DNA of 39,727 bases from an uncultured bacterium (GCA_902796305.1 CADBOJ010000054.1:1-39727); one strand, 5' to 3'. Shown: positions 9,887-18,177, counted from the stretch's first letter. The notes: generated by a model from the sequence alone, not told the origin. Program-made: numbers and translations.

Positions 9887-9922
9887 TCAAAAAGCGCCGG
9901 TTTTATAGCCGGCTCTTTTTTT
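9887..9922 (+). terminator. Terminator after dapA
   Basis: GCCGG/CCGGC stem with one internal mismatch and a flanking A-T extension around an approximately 8-base loop, followed by seven T residues. It sits ten to forty bases after the dapA stop. Confidence 0.8.
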
Positions 9923-9924
9923 AG

Positions 9925-9957
9925 AAAAAATAAAGGCTGCTAAAATTCTTTGCAGCC
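9925..9957 (-). terminator. Terminator of the methyltransferase gene
   Basis: GGCTGC at 9934-9939 pairs with GCAGCC at 9952-9957 around a 12-base loop. Read on the minus strand it is followed by TTTATTTTTT. It lies about 30 bases past the stop of the minus-strand methyltransferase gene, back-to-back with the dapA terminator. Confidence 0.75.
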
Positions 9958-9986
9958 AAGTTGTTCTCTTTTAGTCCTTTATGTGT

Positions 9987-10889
9987 CTAATGTTTTTCCT
10001 TTATTGACTTTAGTTTTGTTTTCTGGAAAATCATAATATATTCGTGTTCAAATATATTAAATCCTCCGTTTAACGCCCTGTATCGCCATAGATTGGCTGT
10101 TTTTCCTTTAGCCTTTTCATTCCCTGTGATATTCTTTACAATTACCGCTTTTGTTACAAATCCCACCTCTTCCATTCTTTTCTGACATTCAAAACCGAGG
10201 GATATGTATCTGCTGTTAGCATATTTATCGCCTATAATCAACGCTGCAAAGCGGTTTTGTTCAAGCAAATCATAGCCGTTTAATGCAACTTTTTTGAATA
10301 ATTCATAGAATTCTTCGGTTGTTGCACAATTTGATAAGTCCTCTTTTTTATCCGAAAACTTTATTATATCATCATAAGGAGGATGCAAAACAAGAAACTG
10401 TGCTTGTTTTTTGCCCATAATTTCAAGTCTTGATTTAACTTTTTCTTTTGTTTCGGGGCTTGCGCTGTCTCCCTGAATAATATTAACATCGACTACAAGC
10501 TCTTTTGGTGTGAATTTAGAAGAAACATAATCAACCATTTCCTGTTTTAATTCAACACCTATGCATCTTCTTTCCATATTTCTTGCTTCAATACCGCTTG
10601 TTCCGGAGCCGAAAAATAAATCAAGAACTATATCATCTTTTTTTGTATATCTCGTAAAAAGCTGTGTTGCAATTTGGGGGATATAGTTACCATGATAATC
10701 GTAACTGTGTCCTTTTGTATTGTCCCTTGAAGAAAATTCCCACCATGTGCCTGTTTTAATATTTTCGTATAATTTCCAATTATTTAAATCTATATCATTA
10801 TACGGTTTAGTTTTGACAGGTTTTACCACTTCAAGAAGTGATTTTTTTACTTCGGTTGTTTTTTTGGATTTATTTGAATTAACCGGCAT
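9987..10889 (-). CDS. Orphan DNA methyltransferase (N6-adenine/N4-cytosine type)
   Basis: 300 residues from the ATG at 10889 (a TTG at 10907 is an alternative; GGGGA lies between them). An AdoMet-binding motif I, DLFFGSGTSG, sits around 91-100, and motif II-like CIGVEL follows. Motif IV is HPPY at about 169-172 in place of the common D/N/S-PP-Y. The order is motif X, I, then IV, so the substrate-recognition part must follow IV. The C-terminus contains IIGDKY and IVKNITG segments typical of the family. No restriction endonuclease lies beside it, so it looks like a solitary methyltransferase with regulatory or anti-restriction use. The catalytic class is firm; the target sequence is unknown. 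Confidence 0.8.
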   Translation of the reverse strand: MPVNSNKSKKTTEVKKSLLEVVKPVKTKPYNDIDLNNWKLYENIKTGTWWEFSSRDNTKGHSYDYHGNYIPQIATQLFTRYTKKDDIVLDLFFGSGTSGIEARNMERRCIGVELKQEMVDYVSSKFTPKELVVDVNIIQGDSASPETKEKVKSRLEIMGKKQAQFLVLHPPYDDIIKFSDKKEDLSNCATTEEFYELFKKVALNGYDLLEQNRFAALIIGDKYANSRYISLGFECQKRMEEVGFVTKAVIVKNITGNEKAKGKTANLWRYRALNGGFNIFEHEYIMIFQKTKLKSIKEKH

Positions 10890-11013
10890 TAAATTAATTT
10901 TCCCCAATTAGTCTTACGAAGAAAAGTATAATTAATTTAATACATAATTAAATCAACCTTATATATTAATTTACATTATGGCAATTTTTAACATTCAGTG
11001 GTTTTATGAATAT

Positions 11014-12606
11014 ATGATAAAATTAAATTCATTAAGTTTTAATAATTTCAGATTAGCAACAAGGCCTGTTAATACAAATAAGTTGAGCATTTATTACTAT
11101 AACGATACCCACGGAAATTCGGATGAGATTTCAGGCATTATAAACGGTGCCAGAAAATTTAAAAATGACGAAGTAAACAGAGATTCTGTCTCATTTGTAT
11201 TATCTGCGGGTGATAATTATTCGGGTGCCAACGTAAAGAAGAACAAATTCTTTGTTGATTTAATGCAAAACATGATAGGAGTTGATGCTTCTGCAATCGG
11301 AAACCATGAAATGGACGGGGGAAGTAAAGGATTTTTTGAAGCAACGAACGGTAAAAAAGTTGATTTTGTGGCAACAAATGTTGTCCTTGATGAAAATAAT
11401 CCGATGAATGATGTAATTAAAAAATCAATGATAATAGACAGGCAGGGAATGAGAATAGGGCTTGTCGGAAGTATGCCTCTTGACCTTGAGATGGTTTCAA
11501 AATCAGATAATATAAAAGATATTAAAGTTTTACCTTTTGAACAGACCGTTTCCGCTATTCAAGATGAAATAAATAAATTAAAGGAAATGAAAATAGATAA
11601 AATTATTCTTCTTTCTCATACGGGATATGAAGAAGATAAAAAGCTTGCTTCCAATCTTGACGGCGTGGATATAATAATAGGTGGTCATACTCATACCGTT
11701 GTAAACGGTGCAAAATCGGGCGAAAATATAGTACCATCCAAATCAGGCGAGCCTGTATTGATTGTTCAAGGCGGAGAAAACGGAAAATTTTACGGAATTA
11801 TTGATGCGGAATTTAATAAAAACGGAATTTTAGAATCTGTCGGTAATAAACTTTTCAAAAGTCCCACCAGAAAAAAAAGCCCCATAATAGAACACATAAA
11901 AACTCAAAATATAGGTAAAAGCCCAAAAATCGGAACTATTGCAAAAATTGACCCGATGCCCACAAACAGAAGAATAGAGCATTGCCCGTGGACAAGCACT
12001 CTGGCGGACGCAATGAAAGAAGAGCTTGGTTGCGATATTGCCCTTATTAATTCGGCAAACGTCAGAAAAGTACCACAGGCAGGACTTTTGACTGAAAATG
12101 ATGTATCAGAATCCACACCTATGAAAAACAGGCTAATGAAAACAAAGATTACTCAAAAGGTGCTTGTAGATGCTATAAGAAATTCATCCCTTGCAACAAT
12201 GAACCATAAAGAAGGAGTCCCGGGATTACTTCAGGTCAGCGGATTAAGATATAAAATTGATACGAACGGCAATTTGCTTGAACTGAATTTTGTAGATAGA
12301 AAAGGTAATGTTACTCCGATTGATATAAATAATCCGTCCGATAAAATTACATATACCGTAGCTTATGATGATTTTATGGGAAAAGAAAACGGAGAATACC
12401 CCGAATTATTTCCGAGTTTTAGTGTCCAGCATTTTGATTTTGACAAAGATAAAACCATGATTAGTTATTTAAACAAAAAGCAGGACAAAGAGCATCTTGA
12501 ATTTAATGATGATAAAAGAATTGAAATAATAAATACATCAAAACAGACACAGCAAAACAATAATAGCCAAAAATTTTTAAGCTTAACTTCGCCAAAAGCT
12601 TCATAA
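11014..12606 (+). CDS. 5'-nucleotidase / metallophosphatase without signal peptide
   Basis: A calcineurin-fold metallophosphatase fused to a 5'-nucleotidase C-terminal domain, as in UshA. From the ATG at 11014 (530 residues), the metal-binding motifs are NDTHGN (30-35), GDN (66-68), GNHE (96-99), SHTGYEED and GGHTHT. The C-terminal domain shows INSANVRK and ENDVSESTPMKN, which normally holds the substrate base. UshA-type enzymes are exported, but no signal peptide is visible; the N-terminus is LNSLSFNNFR, similar to that of the HNH protein. An in-frame ATG at 10978 would add 12 residues; 11014 is preferred because the protein then starts with that motif and a TGG-TTTTAT element lies six bases before it. 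Its last 104 bases overlap uppP on the other strand. Confidence 0.87.
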   Translation: MIKLNSLSFNNFRLATRPVNTNKLSIYYYNDTHGNSDEISGIINGARKFKNDEVNRDSVSFVLSAGDNYSGANVKKNKFFVDLMQNMIGVDASAIGNHEMDGGSKGFFEATNGKKVDFVATNVVLDENNPMNDVIKKSMIIDRQGMRIGLVGSMPLDLEMVSKSDNIKDIKVLPFEQTVSAIQDEINKLKEMKIDKIILLSHTGYEEDKKLASNLDGVDIIIGGHTHTVVNGAKSGENIVPSKSGEPVLIVQGGENGKFYGIIDAEFNKNGILESVGNKLFKSPTRKKSPIIEHIKTQNIGKSPKIGTIAKIDPMPTNRRIEHCPWTSTLADAMKEELGCDIALINSANVRKVPQAGLLTENDVSESTPMKNRLMKTKITQKVLVDAIRNSSLATMNHKEGVPGLLQVSGLRYKIDTNGNLLELNFVDRKGNVTPIDINNPSDKITYTVAYDDFMGKENGEYPELFPSFSVQHFDFDKDKTMISYLNKKQDKEHLEFNDDKRIEIINTSKQTQQNNNSQKFLSLTSPKAS

Positions 12607-13339
12607 AATATTTAATACAAAAATAACCGACAACAAACGATACAATTGTTCCCGTTATGATTGCAGTTAAATTAAATTTTGAAATCTCGGAAAAATCAAG
12701 TTCAAACACGGGATAAATAAAACTTGCAAGGAAAATAACAGGTATACTCATTAAAAAAGAAAATCTAGCAGATTTTACTCTGTCCATTCCGCAAAATAAT
12801 GCCGTTGCAATTGTAAGCCCGCTTCTTGAAAATCCCGGAAAAATCGCAAGCCCCTGAGCAATCGAAATAAGTATTGCACTCTTTAAATTCAATTCTTTAT
12901 TCCCTTTATACATCTTTTCGCTTAAAAGAAGAATTATACCTGTTATAAAAAGCAATACACAAACAAGCTTCGGACTTGATACAAAATATTCAACAGGTCT
13001 TTTTAATACAATACCTATTAATCCTGTTATAACTATCGACATTAATATATAAAGAAGAATCTTTGAATTTTGAGAAGCAAAATTTTTCTCTTTTACGGAC
13101 TTGAAAAAGTCTTTTATAATATTTTTTAAATCACTAAAGAAATATATTAAAACTGCAAGCAAAGTGCCAAAATGAACACAAATATCAAAAAATATTTCTT
13201 CGTATTTATTTATATCCCCGTTGTTTACAAATAAATTATATAAAGAATTGGAAAACACAATATGAGCCGAGCTTGAAATCGGCAAAAATTCGCTCAAACC
13301 CTGTACAGAGCCTGTTATTATTGCTTGGAGTGTCTGCAT
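12503..13339 (-). CDS. uppP: Undecaprenyl-diphosphatase
   Basis: Integral membrane enzyme that dephosphorylates undecaprenyl pyrophosphate and so recycles the lipid carrier for peptidoglycan and surface polysaccharide. 278 residues with about seven or eight hydrophobic segments. Family motifs are EFLPISSSAH at 17-26 and PGFSRSG at 168-174. AAAGGATGG lies shortly before the ATG. It starts eleven bases after the queD stop, so the two are probably one transcript. The 3' end runs 104 bases into the convergent phosphatase gene. Confidence 0.95.
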   Translation of the reverse strand: MQTLQAIITGSVQGLSEFLPISSSAHIVFSNSLYNLFVNNGDINKYEEIFFDICVHFGTLLAVLIYFFSDLKNIIKDFFKSVKEKNFASQNSKILLYILMSIVITGLIGIVLKRPVEYFVSSPKLVCVLLFITGIILLLSEKMYKGNKELNLKSAILISIAQGLAIFPGFSRSGLTIATALFCGMDRVKSARFSFLMSIPVIFLASFIYPVFELDFSEISKFNLTAIITGTIVSFVVGYFCIKYFMKLLAKLSLKIFGYYCFAVSVLMYLLFQFFYHH

Positions 13340-13350
13340 TAATCCATCCT

Positions 13351-13713
13351 TTATTTTGTTTCAAAGTAACTTGCTCTCGAACTAACCGTTTCCCAAACAT
13401 CAACTCTGGAAATATTCGGAAATTTTTCCTTTGCTTTTTTATATATAAACCTTGCAATAAATTCCGAACTCGGACTTTCTCCCTTAAATTCTTCAAGGGT
13501 GTTTAAGTCTTTATGGTCAAGATAATCTACTATTTCATTGACTTCTTTTTTCAGTAATTTAAAATCAATTAAAATATTGGATTTGTCCAAAGTTTCTCCG
13601 CTTGCCGTAACTTCAACTTTCCAGTTGTGTCCGTGCATATTTTCACATTTGCCTTTGTAGTTAAGCAAATGGTGTGCGGATGAAAAGCTCGTTTCTATTT
13701 TAACTTCAAACAT
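13351..13713 (-). CDS. queD: 6-carboxy-5,6,7,8-tetrahydropterin synthase
   Basis: Second step of queuosine/7-deazaguanine biosynthesis from 7,8-dihydroneopterin triphosphate. 120 residues. Zinc ligands are His in SSAHH (11-15) and H-G-H at 27-29; the catalytic Cys is C23 in GKCENMHGH. The later segments LIDFKLLK, DHKDLN and VWETVSS are typical of QueD. The start is fixed by family alignment, and a -10 element lies only six bases before the ATG, so the mRNA should be leaderless. First gene of a queD-uppP unit. Confidence 0.95.
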   Translation of the reverse strand: MFEVKIETSFSSAHHLLNYKGKCENMHGHNWKVEVTASGETLDKSNILIDFKLLKKEVNEIVDYLDHKDLNTLEEFKGESPSSEFIARFIYKKAKEKFPNISRVDVWETVSSRASYFETK

Positions 13714-13719
13714 AAAACA

Positions 13720-13728
13720 ATTCTAACA
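13720..13728 (-). promoter_or_regulatory. Extended -10 of queD, leaderless
   Basis: Minus-strand TGTTAGAAT, an extended -10, ends six bases before the queD ATG. The predicted start of transcription is the A of the ATG or within a base of it. No ribosome-binding site is present. Confidence 0.55.
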
Positions 13729-13803
13729 CAGACAAAAATTTCAATTCGGGTAATTTAAAAAAATGTAAAAATAACATATAAGCTGTTGTAAATGCTTTAT
13801 TCG

Positions 13804-13812
13804 TGGTAAAAT
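13804..13812 (+). promoter_or_regulatory. Extended -10 of the thioesterase gene, leaderless
   Basis: TGGTAAAAT ends six bases before the ATG at 13819. No Shine-Dalgarno sequence. It is divergent from the similar queD element 75 bases away. Confidence 0.6.
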
Positions 13813-13818
13813 AGCCCT

Positions 13819-14247
13819 ATGAGTCATGCTTTCAAACAAAAAGTTTATTACTCGGATACTGATGCCTACGGCGTTGTTTGGCACGGAAGCTATTTAAGAT
13901 GGCTTGAAATGGGAAGAGTAATGATGATAGAAAATGCAGGATACAAAATATCGGAACTTGCAAATGAAAATATCGTTCTTCCCGTTATTGAAATGAACAT
14001 AAAATATAAAAATTCAGCCAGACTGGATGATACTGTTTTAATTAAAACGGAAGTATTAAATTGCGAAAAATTTTATATAACTTTTCAACAAACAATTACT
14101 GATGAAAAGGAAGAAAAAACGTACATCTCTGCAACCGTCAAGGTTGTTGCGATAGACAACAGTGGAAAACTATACAGGAGTTTACCCGAACCGATTTTAG
14201 AAATTCTAAAGCAATATGATTCGGAAAAAAGTGCAGTTTTAGTGTAA
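13819..14247 (+). CDS. YbgC/4-hydroxybenzoyl-CoA-type hotdog thioesterase
   Basis: Hydrolyses an acyl-CoA thioester in the cytosol; the physiological substrate cannot be told. 142 residues, single hotdog fold. The family signature is YYSDTDAYGVVWHGSYLRW at about 10-28, containing the catalytic Asp and the V-x-H-x-x-Y segment of YbgC/FcbC proteins. The C-terminal strand includes ATVKVVAID. In many bacteria YbgC is linked to the Tol-Pal system; no such genes are seen here. The gene is monocistronic between a leaderless promoter and a terminator whose loop contains its stop codon. Confidence 0.88.
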   Translation: MSHAFKQKVYYSDTDAYGVVWHGSYLRWLEMGRVMMIENAGYKISELANENIVLPVIEMNIKYKNSARLDDTVLIKTEVLNCEKFYITFQQTITDEKEEKTYISATVKVVAIDNSGKLYRSLPEPILEILKQYDSEKSAVLV

Positions 14248-14266
14248 TCTAAACTGCACTTTTTTA
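14225..14266. terminator. Bidirectional terminator overlapping the thioesterase stop codon
   Basis: Perfect stem: A-tract plus GTGCAGTTT (14231-14239) with AAACTGCAC (14251-14259) plus T-tract. The TAA stop at 14245-14247 lies in the loop. The symmetrical A/T tracts suit termination of both the thioesterase gene and the convergent queH. Confidence 0.9.
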
Positions 14267-14285
14267 ATTTTTATTTTGATTTTCG

Positions 14286-14819
14286 TTATCGTATCGAAAA
14301 TTCACAACCGCAATATTTTTGAGCATACATATTATTTTCTTTTGCAATCATTCTTGAAATTTTAAAGCCATCGTGCTTTTTAAAATCATATTCTATAAAT
14401 TCCACTCCGGTTTTTGCTTCAACGGCTTTTCCCTCTTTAAAGATTTGTTTTGAATTTTTGTGAGGAGAAACACTTAAAGTTGTCGTAAAACAGCTTATAT
14501 TTTTTTCTAAAGCAAATTGAGCGGTTTTATAAAGCCTTAAATTAAAACAAAGAGAACATCTTGCACCTTTTTCAGGCTCATGTTCAAATCCCTTAATAAT
14601 AGAGTAGTATTCATCGGGATTATATTCGCCCTCAAAAAAATCAACGGAAACTTTTTTACAGTATTTTTCAAGTTCATCTCTTCTTATTTTATACTCTTCA
14701 AAAGGATAAATATTCGGGTTGTAAAAAAATACTACAGGCCTGAAATTATCTTTAATCAATAATTGAATGGGATAACTCGCACAGGGTGCGCAACAGGCAT
14801 GTAGTATAATCTCTTTCAT
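14286..14819 (-). CDS. queH: Epoxyqueuosine reductase QueH
   Basis: Last step of queuosine synthesis in tRNA: reduction of epoxyqueuosine, the cobalamin-independent alternative to QueG. 177 residues. Family (DUF208) cysteines are all present: HACCAPCASY at 7-16, GARCSLCFNLRL about 85-96, and the C-terminal YCGCEF. These bind an iron-sulfur cluster and a second metal in characterised QueH. Lies fifteen bases after the VKOR-DsbA gene, probably on the same transcript. QueD is 0.6 kb away on the same strand but in a separate unit. Confidence 0.93.
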   Translation of the reverse strand: MKEIILHACCAPCASYPIQLLIKDNFRPVVFFYNPNIYPFEEYKIRRDELEKYCKKVSVDFFEGEYNPDEYYSIIKGFEHEPEKGARCSLCFNLRLYKTAQFALEKNISCFTTTLSVSPHKNSKQIFKEGKAVEAKTGVEFIEYDFKKHDGFKISRMIAKENNMYAQKYCGCEFSIR

Positions 14820-14834
14820 ACTTCTTAATTTATC

Positions 14835-16076
14835 TTATTTATTTTCTTCTCTTTTTTCTGCAATTGCAATCTTTTCTTTAAGTTCATCATAGGGCATAGC
14901 ACCGACATATACCACATCATTAATTTGAAGTGTCGGTGTTCCGTTTACGTTTATTACTGAAGCTTTTTGAATATCATCGTCAAGAATCTGTTTTGTTACA
15001 TCACTGTTTGCATCTTCCTTTAACTGCTCAATATTAATTCCAAGATGAGCTTCTTCAATAAGCTTAATTATATCTTCTTCATTTTTGGGTCTTTCGGGTG
15101 ACATATTTTTATCAAAGAAGAGATTTGCAACTCCCCAGTATTTACCCTGTTTTTTCGATGCTATTGCATATCTTGCCTGAATACAGGATAGCTCATGTCC
15201 GCCGAGAGTAACACCGACTCTGCTGTTGCAAGAGTTATCGAGAGGATAGTTTACTTCGTTTATTAAAACATGTCCTTCTCTTGCAATTTTATGAAGCATG
15301 ATATTTATAACCCTGCAGAAAGGACAATTAAAATCACTGTACACATTAATTACGACTTTTGCTTTTTCTTTTCCGAGGACATTACCTTTAACGGCATATT
15401 TATTAATTTTTGCTTCAAAGAATTCCTGTTGCAACTTTTGTTGTCTTAATTTCGGAGAAAGAATATAAGTATCATTCAAATAATATATCGTTGAAACAAA
15501 AGCCGTTAAAACAACGAGGAATAAAACAAAATATTTTTTTGCTCCTTTTATAAAATCGATTATTGTTATTTTTATATCTTTAAAGATAAATCCTTCTTTG
15601 AATTTTGACATTGCGGTAAGCGCAATAAACAAATCAACAAAATAAGTGCAAAAACTAAGCACACAGATTTTTTTAATTTCAACAATCGAAATATAGGCGA
15701 GTATCATTGAAATTGCAAACGATAATACCGCAAGTGTTGCAATATAAGAACGGGGGTTTTCAAAAACATCAAATATTGTGTTTTTAAATTTAGCCTGAAT
15801 TCTGTCAACAAACAGAAGCATCGTCATTACACAATATAGAATCAATCCCCAGAGCGCATTTGGCACGCCGAAGGACAGACTGTATTTGGTTAAAGCCACA
15901 CCGTCACAATCTATATAATCCGAAACATTACAAAAACTGCGCTCAAATGTTTCAAGAAAATTTGTTTTATAAAAAATAATACCAAGCTCAATACAAAGAG
16001 CAACTCCTATTAATATAAGAAACAAAATTATAAAAAATCTCGGTTTTGAAAATTTTAAATTTGTAGAATTTTCCAT
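14835..16076 (-). CDS. VKOR-DsbA fusion, disulfide-bond forming membrane protein
   Basis: A vitamin K epoxide reductase membrane domain fused to a thioredoxin/DsbA domain: a one-protein system that oxidises exported proteins and passes electrons to quinone. 413 residues from the ATG at 16076, preceded by AGAGGA at suitable distance; a longer in-frame start at 16133 has no support. About five membrane segments occupy residues 12-152, with loop cysteines C49 and C57 (CNVSDYIDC), and a further segment lies at 182-200. The quinone-site pair, usually CxxC, appears as C138-V-L-S-F-C143. The DsbA domain has CPFC at 251-254 and the cis-Pro segment NGTPTLQIND. Such fusions are typical of cyanobacteria and some other anaerobes. 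Confidence 0.92.
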   Translation of the reverse strand: MENSTNLKFSKPRFFIILFLILIGVALCIELGIIFYKTNFLETFERSFCNVSDYIDCDGVALTKYSLSFGVPNALWGLILYCVMTMLLFVDRIQAKFKNTIFDVFENPRSYIATLAVLSFAISMILAYISIVEIKKICVLSFCTYFVDLFIALTAMSKFKEGFIFKDIKITIIDFIKGAKKYFVLFLVVLTAFVSTIYYLNDTYILSPKLRQQKLQQEFFEAKINKYAVKGNVLGKEKAKVVINVYSDFNCPFCRVINIMLHKIAREGHVLINEVNYPLDNSCNSRVGVTLGGHELSCIQARYAIASKKQGKYWGVANLFFDKNMSPERPKNEEDIIKLIEEAHLGINIEQLKEDANSDVTKQILDDDIQKASVINVNGTPTLQINDVVYVGAMPYDELKEKIAIAEKREENK

Positions 16077-16196
16077 TATTTTCTTCCTCTTTTGTCCTGC
16101 AACAAGGATTAATTCATAAAAACTAATCCACACATACTATATTATATTATACATATTTATAATCAATATGATAATAGACAAAAGTATTAAAATAAA

Positions 16197-16787
16197 TTAT
16201 TCCATAAAATCGATTTTTGAACCTGTATGCATAATATTCTTTTGTTCAAGTTCTTTAAAACCGTCAAGTTCTATTATGGCACTTCTGTATTCTTTATTTT
16301 GCCTGAATCCGCATTTCTGTAAATAAAAGTTTCTTGCTCTGTTTGCCATAGAGGAAACGCTCAAACTGTTTTTATTATCTCTTTTTAAAACATCAGTTAA
16401 AAAAGTTATAAGGGTTTCACCCACATATTTTATTTTTCTTTCGCCGTTTTTATTTGTACAGGCAGGTTTTACCTCAAGATACAATAAGTCATGACCGTAT
16501 TTTCCATTAGAATTTGACATAATACAGTATCCGAGGCATTTTTCTTTAACATCCTCCATAACATAAAACACGGTATCTTTTTCATTTTTTATTTGCTTGT
16601 TTGCACCCGCAAGATAATGTGCCTTTTTCCATCCGTTTTTCCTGGAAAGTTTTTTAAAATAATTTTTATCCTTTTCTTTATCCAGCTGGTATATACAGCA
16701 CTGTTCGGGACGGTTATTTTTCAAAACCGAACATGTTGCAACAAGCTTTTTTTGAAATAAAGGCGAAGTTAAACTATTTATCCTCAT
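16197..16787 (-). CDS. GNAT-like N-acetyltransferase
   Basis: 196 residues. The middle resembles a GNAT fold: a strand KCLGYCIMSN, a strand LLYLEVKPA, then an acetyl-CoA-binding-loop-like KYVGETLITFL and the terminal NRARNFYLQKCGF, which is the usual last helix-strand of the family. The canonical Q/R-x-x-G-x-G/A is not clear, so activity is not certain. The N-terminus MRINSLTSPLFQKK is similar in style to other N-terminally tagged proteins in the window. A TGTTAAAAT runs directly into the ATG with no room for a leader or ribosome site. It lies 32 bases after dgt. Substrate unknown. Confidence 0.6.
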   Translation of the reverse strand: MRINSLTSPLFQKKLVATCSVLKNNRPEQCCIYQLDKEKDKNYFKKLSRKNGWKKAHYLAGANKQIKNEKDTVFYVMEDVKEKCLGYCIMSNSNGKYGHDLLYLEVKPACTNKNGERKIKYVGETLITFLTDVLKRDNKNSLSVSSMANRARNFYLQKCGFRQNKEYRSAIIELDGFKELEQKNIMHTGSKIDFME

Positions 16788-16819
16788 ATTTTAACAAAAC
16801 GTATGAAAAATAAAATTTG

Positions 16820-18070
16820 CTAGAACTCTATTAGTTCATTATATGCTTTTATTGCATAGTTATCGCTCATGCCGGAAATATAATCTATTATTGCCTGCTT
16901 ATAACTCATGACATCTTCAATATTGTATATTATCTTGTTTCTGTATTTCCTTAAACGGTGTGATTTTTCATCAATATTTGAATATTTAATAAGCCAATCC
17001 GAAAAATCCTGTGAAAGAGTAGGATAAAATTTTTGATACTTTAAGAGCTTATTTATTGTGTTAAAAGAATCATAATCATCAAGAAGAAAATCAAAAATTT
17101 CATTTATTACAACTTTGGCATACTCCATGAAAGGTTTAAAGCGTTTATTCGAATAAATTTTTTGGTAATTGAATTTTTTTATCTTATTCATCATTTCATA
17201 ATATTCTTTTGTAAAAGAAAGTCCGCTGTCAGGATTGGAATTGATACAAATATTGGTTATAAATTCATGGATTAAAGAGGATGTATTAACATTCTTAAAT
17301 TTAATTTTTTGTTTCATAACATCCTGTGCAATCTGTTTCAGCGTCACCATATCTTCTTTATCAAAAAATTTATAGTTATACGCATCTTCTATATCACGTC
17401 CCAGATATGCCACCTTATCGGAAATTTTAACAACACATCCCTCGTAAGTATAAGGCATCTGTTTTCCTTTTTCTATTAAATTCAAATCAATGGCTTCATT
17501 CCTCGGTTTTATGCAATTTTCGTTTACCTCGCCGCAATGGCAGACTATTCCGTCACGAACAGCATAGGTTAAATTTAAGTTTTCTTTAAATCCGCTGTAA
17601 TTAGGCAGAGTTTCAATTAAATCAACAAAACGGAGAGAATTGTTTTCATGCCAGAATTTTTTCTGAAATCCGTGCTTATCCATAATGTTTTCAATTATTC
17701 TTTCTCCGTGATGACCAAAAGGACTGTGTCCGAGATCGTGTCCCAATGCTATTGCTTCAGCAAGAGAAACATTTAATCCGAGCGCCTTTGATATTGTTTT
17801 TGATATACTTGCAACATGATTAACATGTTCAATTCTTGTACAAACATGGTCATTATTTGTTGCAAAAAAAACCTGAGTTTTGTGTTTCAGCCGTCGGTAT
17901 GCATTAGAATGAATTATCCTTGTAATATCCCTATCAAAAGGGGTTCTGATGTCATAAGGTTTTTGTAATATCGGGGATAATCTTTTAATTGATTCTTCCC
18001 ATTTAGGATTATTTTCCGAAATCGAATAATTTTTAAATGTGTTATTATTAACTTTTGTTAAATTTTCCAT
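16820..18070 (-). CDS. dgt: dGTPase-type deoxynucleotide triphosphohydrolase
   Basis: HD-domain enzyme that releases tripolyphosphate from dGTP or other dNTPs, trimming the dNTP pool. About 416 residues from the ATG at 18070; ATG 18103 and TTG 18118 are longer options in frame. GAG lies five bases before 18070. Motifs: RTPFDRDITRIIHSNAYRRL near the N-terminus, RIEHVNHV (first metal His), GHDLGHSPFGHHGE (HD pair and following His), and the later KISDKVAYLGRDIEDAY with the final metal Asp. These match the dGTPase/SAMHD1-like family. Confidence 0.93.
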   Translation of the reverse strand: MENLTKVNNNTFKNYSISENNPKWEESIKRLSPILQKPYDIRTPFDRDITRIIHSNAYRRLKHKTQVFFATNNDHVCTRIEHVNHVASISKTISKALGLNVSLAEAIALGHDLGHSPFGHHGERIIENIMDKHGFQKKFWHENNSLRFVDLIETLPNYSGFKENLNLTYAVRDGIVCHCGEVNENCIKPRNEAIDLNLIEKGKQMPYTYEGCVVKISDKVAYLGRDIEDAYNYKFFDKEDMVTLKQIAQDVMKQKIKFKNVNTSSLIHEFITNICINSNPDSGLSFTKEYYEMMNKIKKFNYQKIYSNKRFKPFMEYAKVVINEIFDFLLDDYDSFNTINKLLKYQKFYPTLSQDFSDWLIKYSNIDEKSHRLRKYRNKIIYNIEDVMSYKQAIIDYISGMSDNYAIKAYNELIEF

Positions 18071-18107
18071 CCTGTCTCTATTCTTACTTTTCTGTGATGA
18101 CATACAG

Positions 18108-18113
18108 ATTATA
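18108..18113 (-). promoter_or_regulatory. -10 element of dgt
   Basis: A perfect minus-strand TATAAT. It lies four bases before ATG 18103 and 37 bases before ATG 18070. The -35 region is poor. The position suggests transcription starts close to 18103, favouring translation from 18070. Confidence 0.45.
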
Positions 18114-18162
18114 CGCAATTTTAAGTATTTTTAAATCGTATATGTATTTTATTTTATGAAAA

Positions 18163-18171
18163 TGGTAAAAT
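18163..18171 (+). promoter_or_regulatory. Extended -10 of the metallophosphoesterase unit, leaderless
   Basis: TGGTAAAAT, identical to the element before the thioesterase gene, ends six bases before the ATG at 18178. No Shine-Dalgarno sequence. It probably drives the long run of closely packed genes up to 22943. Confidence 0.6.
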
Positions 18172-18177
18172 TATTAT

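Noticed and set aside
13273-13506. Plus-strand frame across uppP and queD
   Set aside because: Both real genes on the minus strand have strong family motifs here; this is a shadow.
16780-16800. Leaderless promoter for the GNAT-like gene
   Set aside because: TGTTAAAAT abuts the ATG with no gap, so transcription would start inside the coding sequence; not counted with the six better cases.
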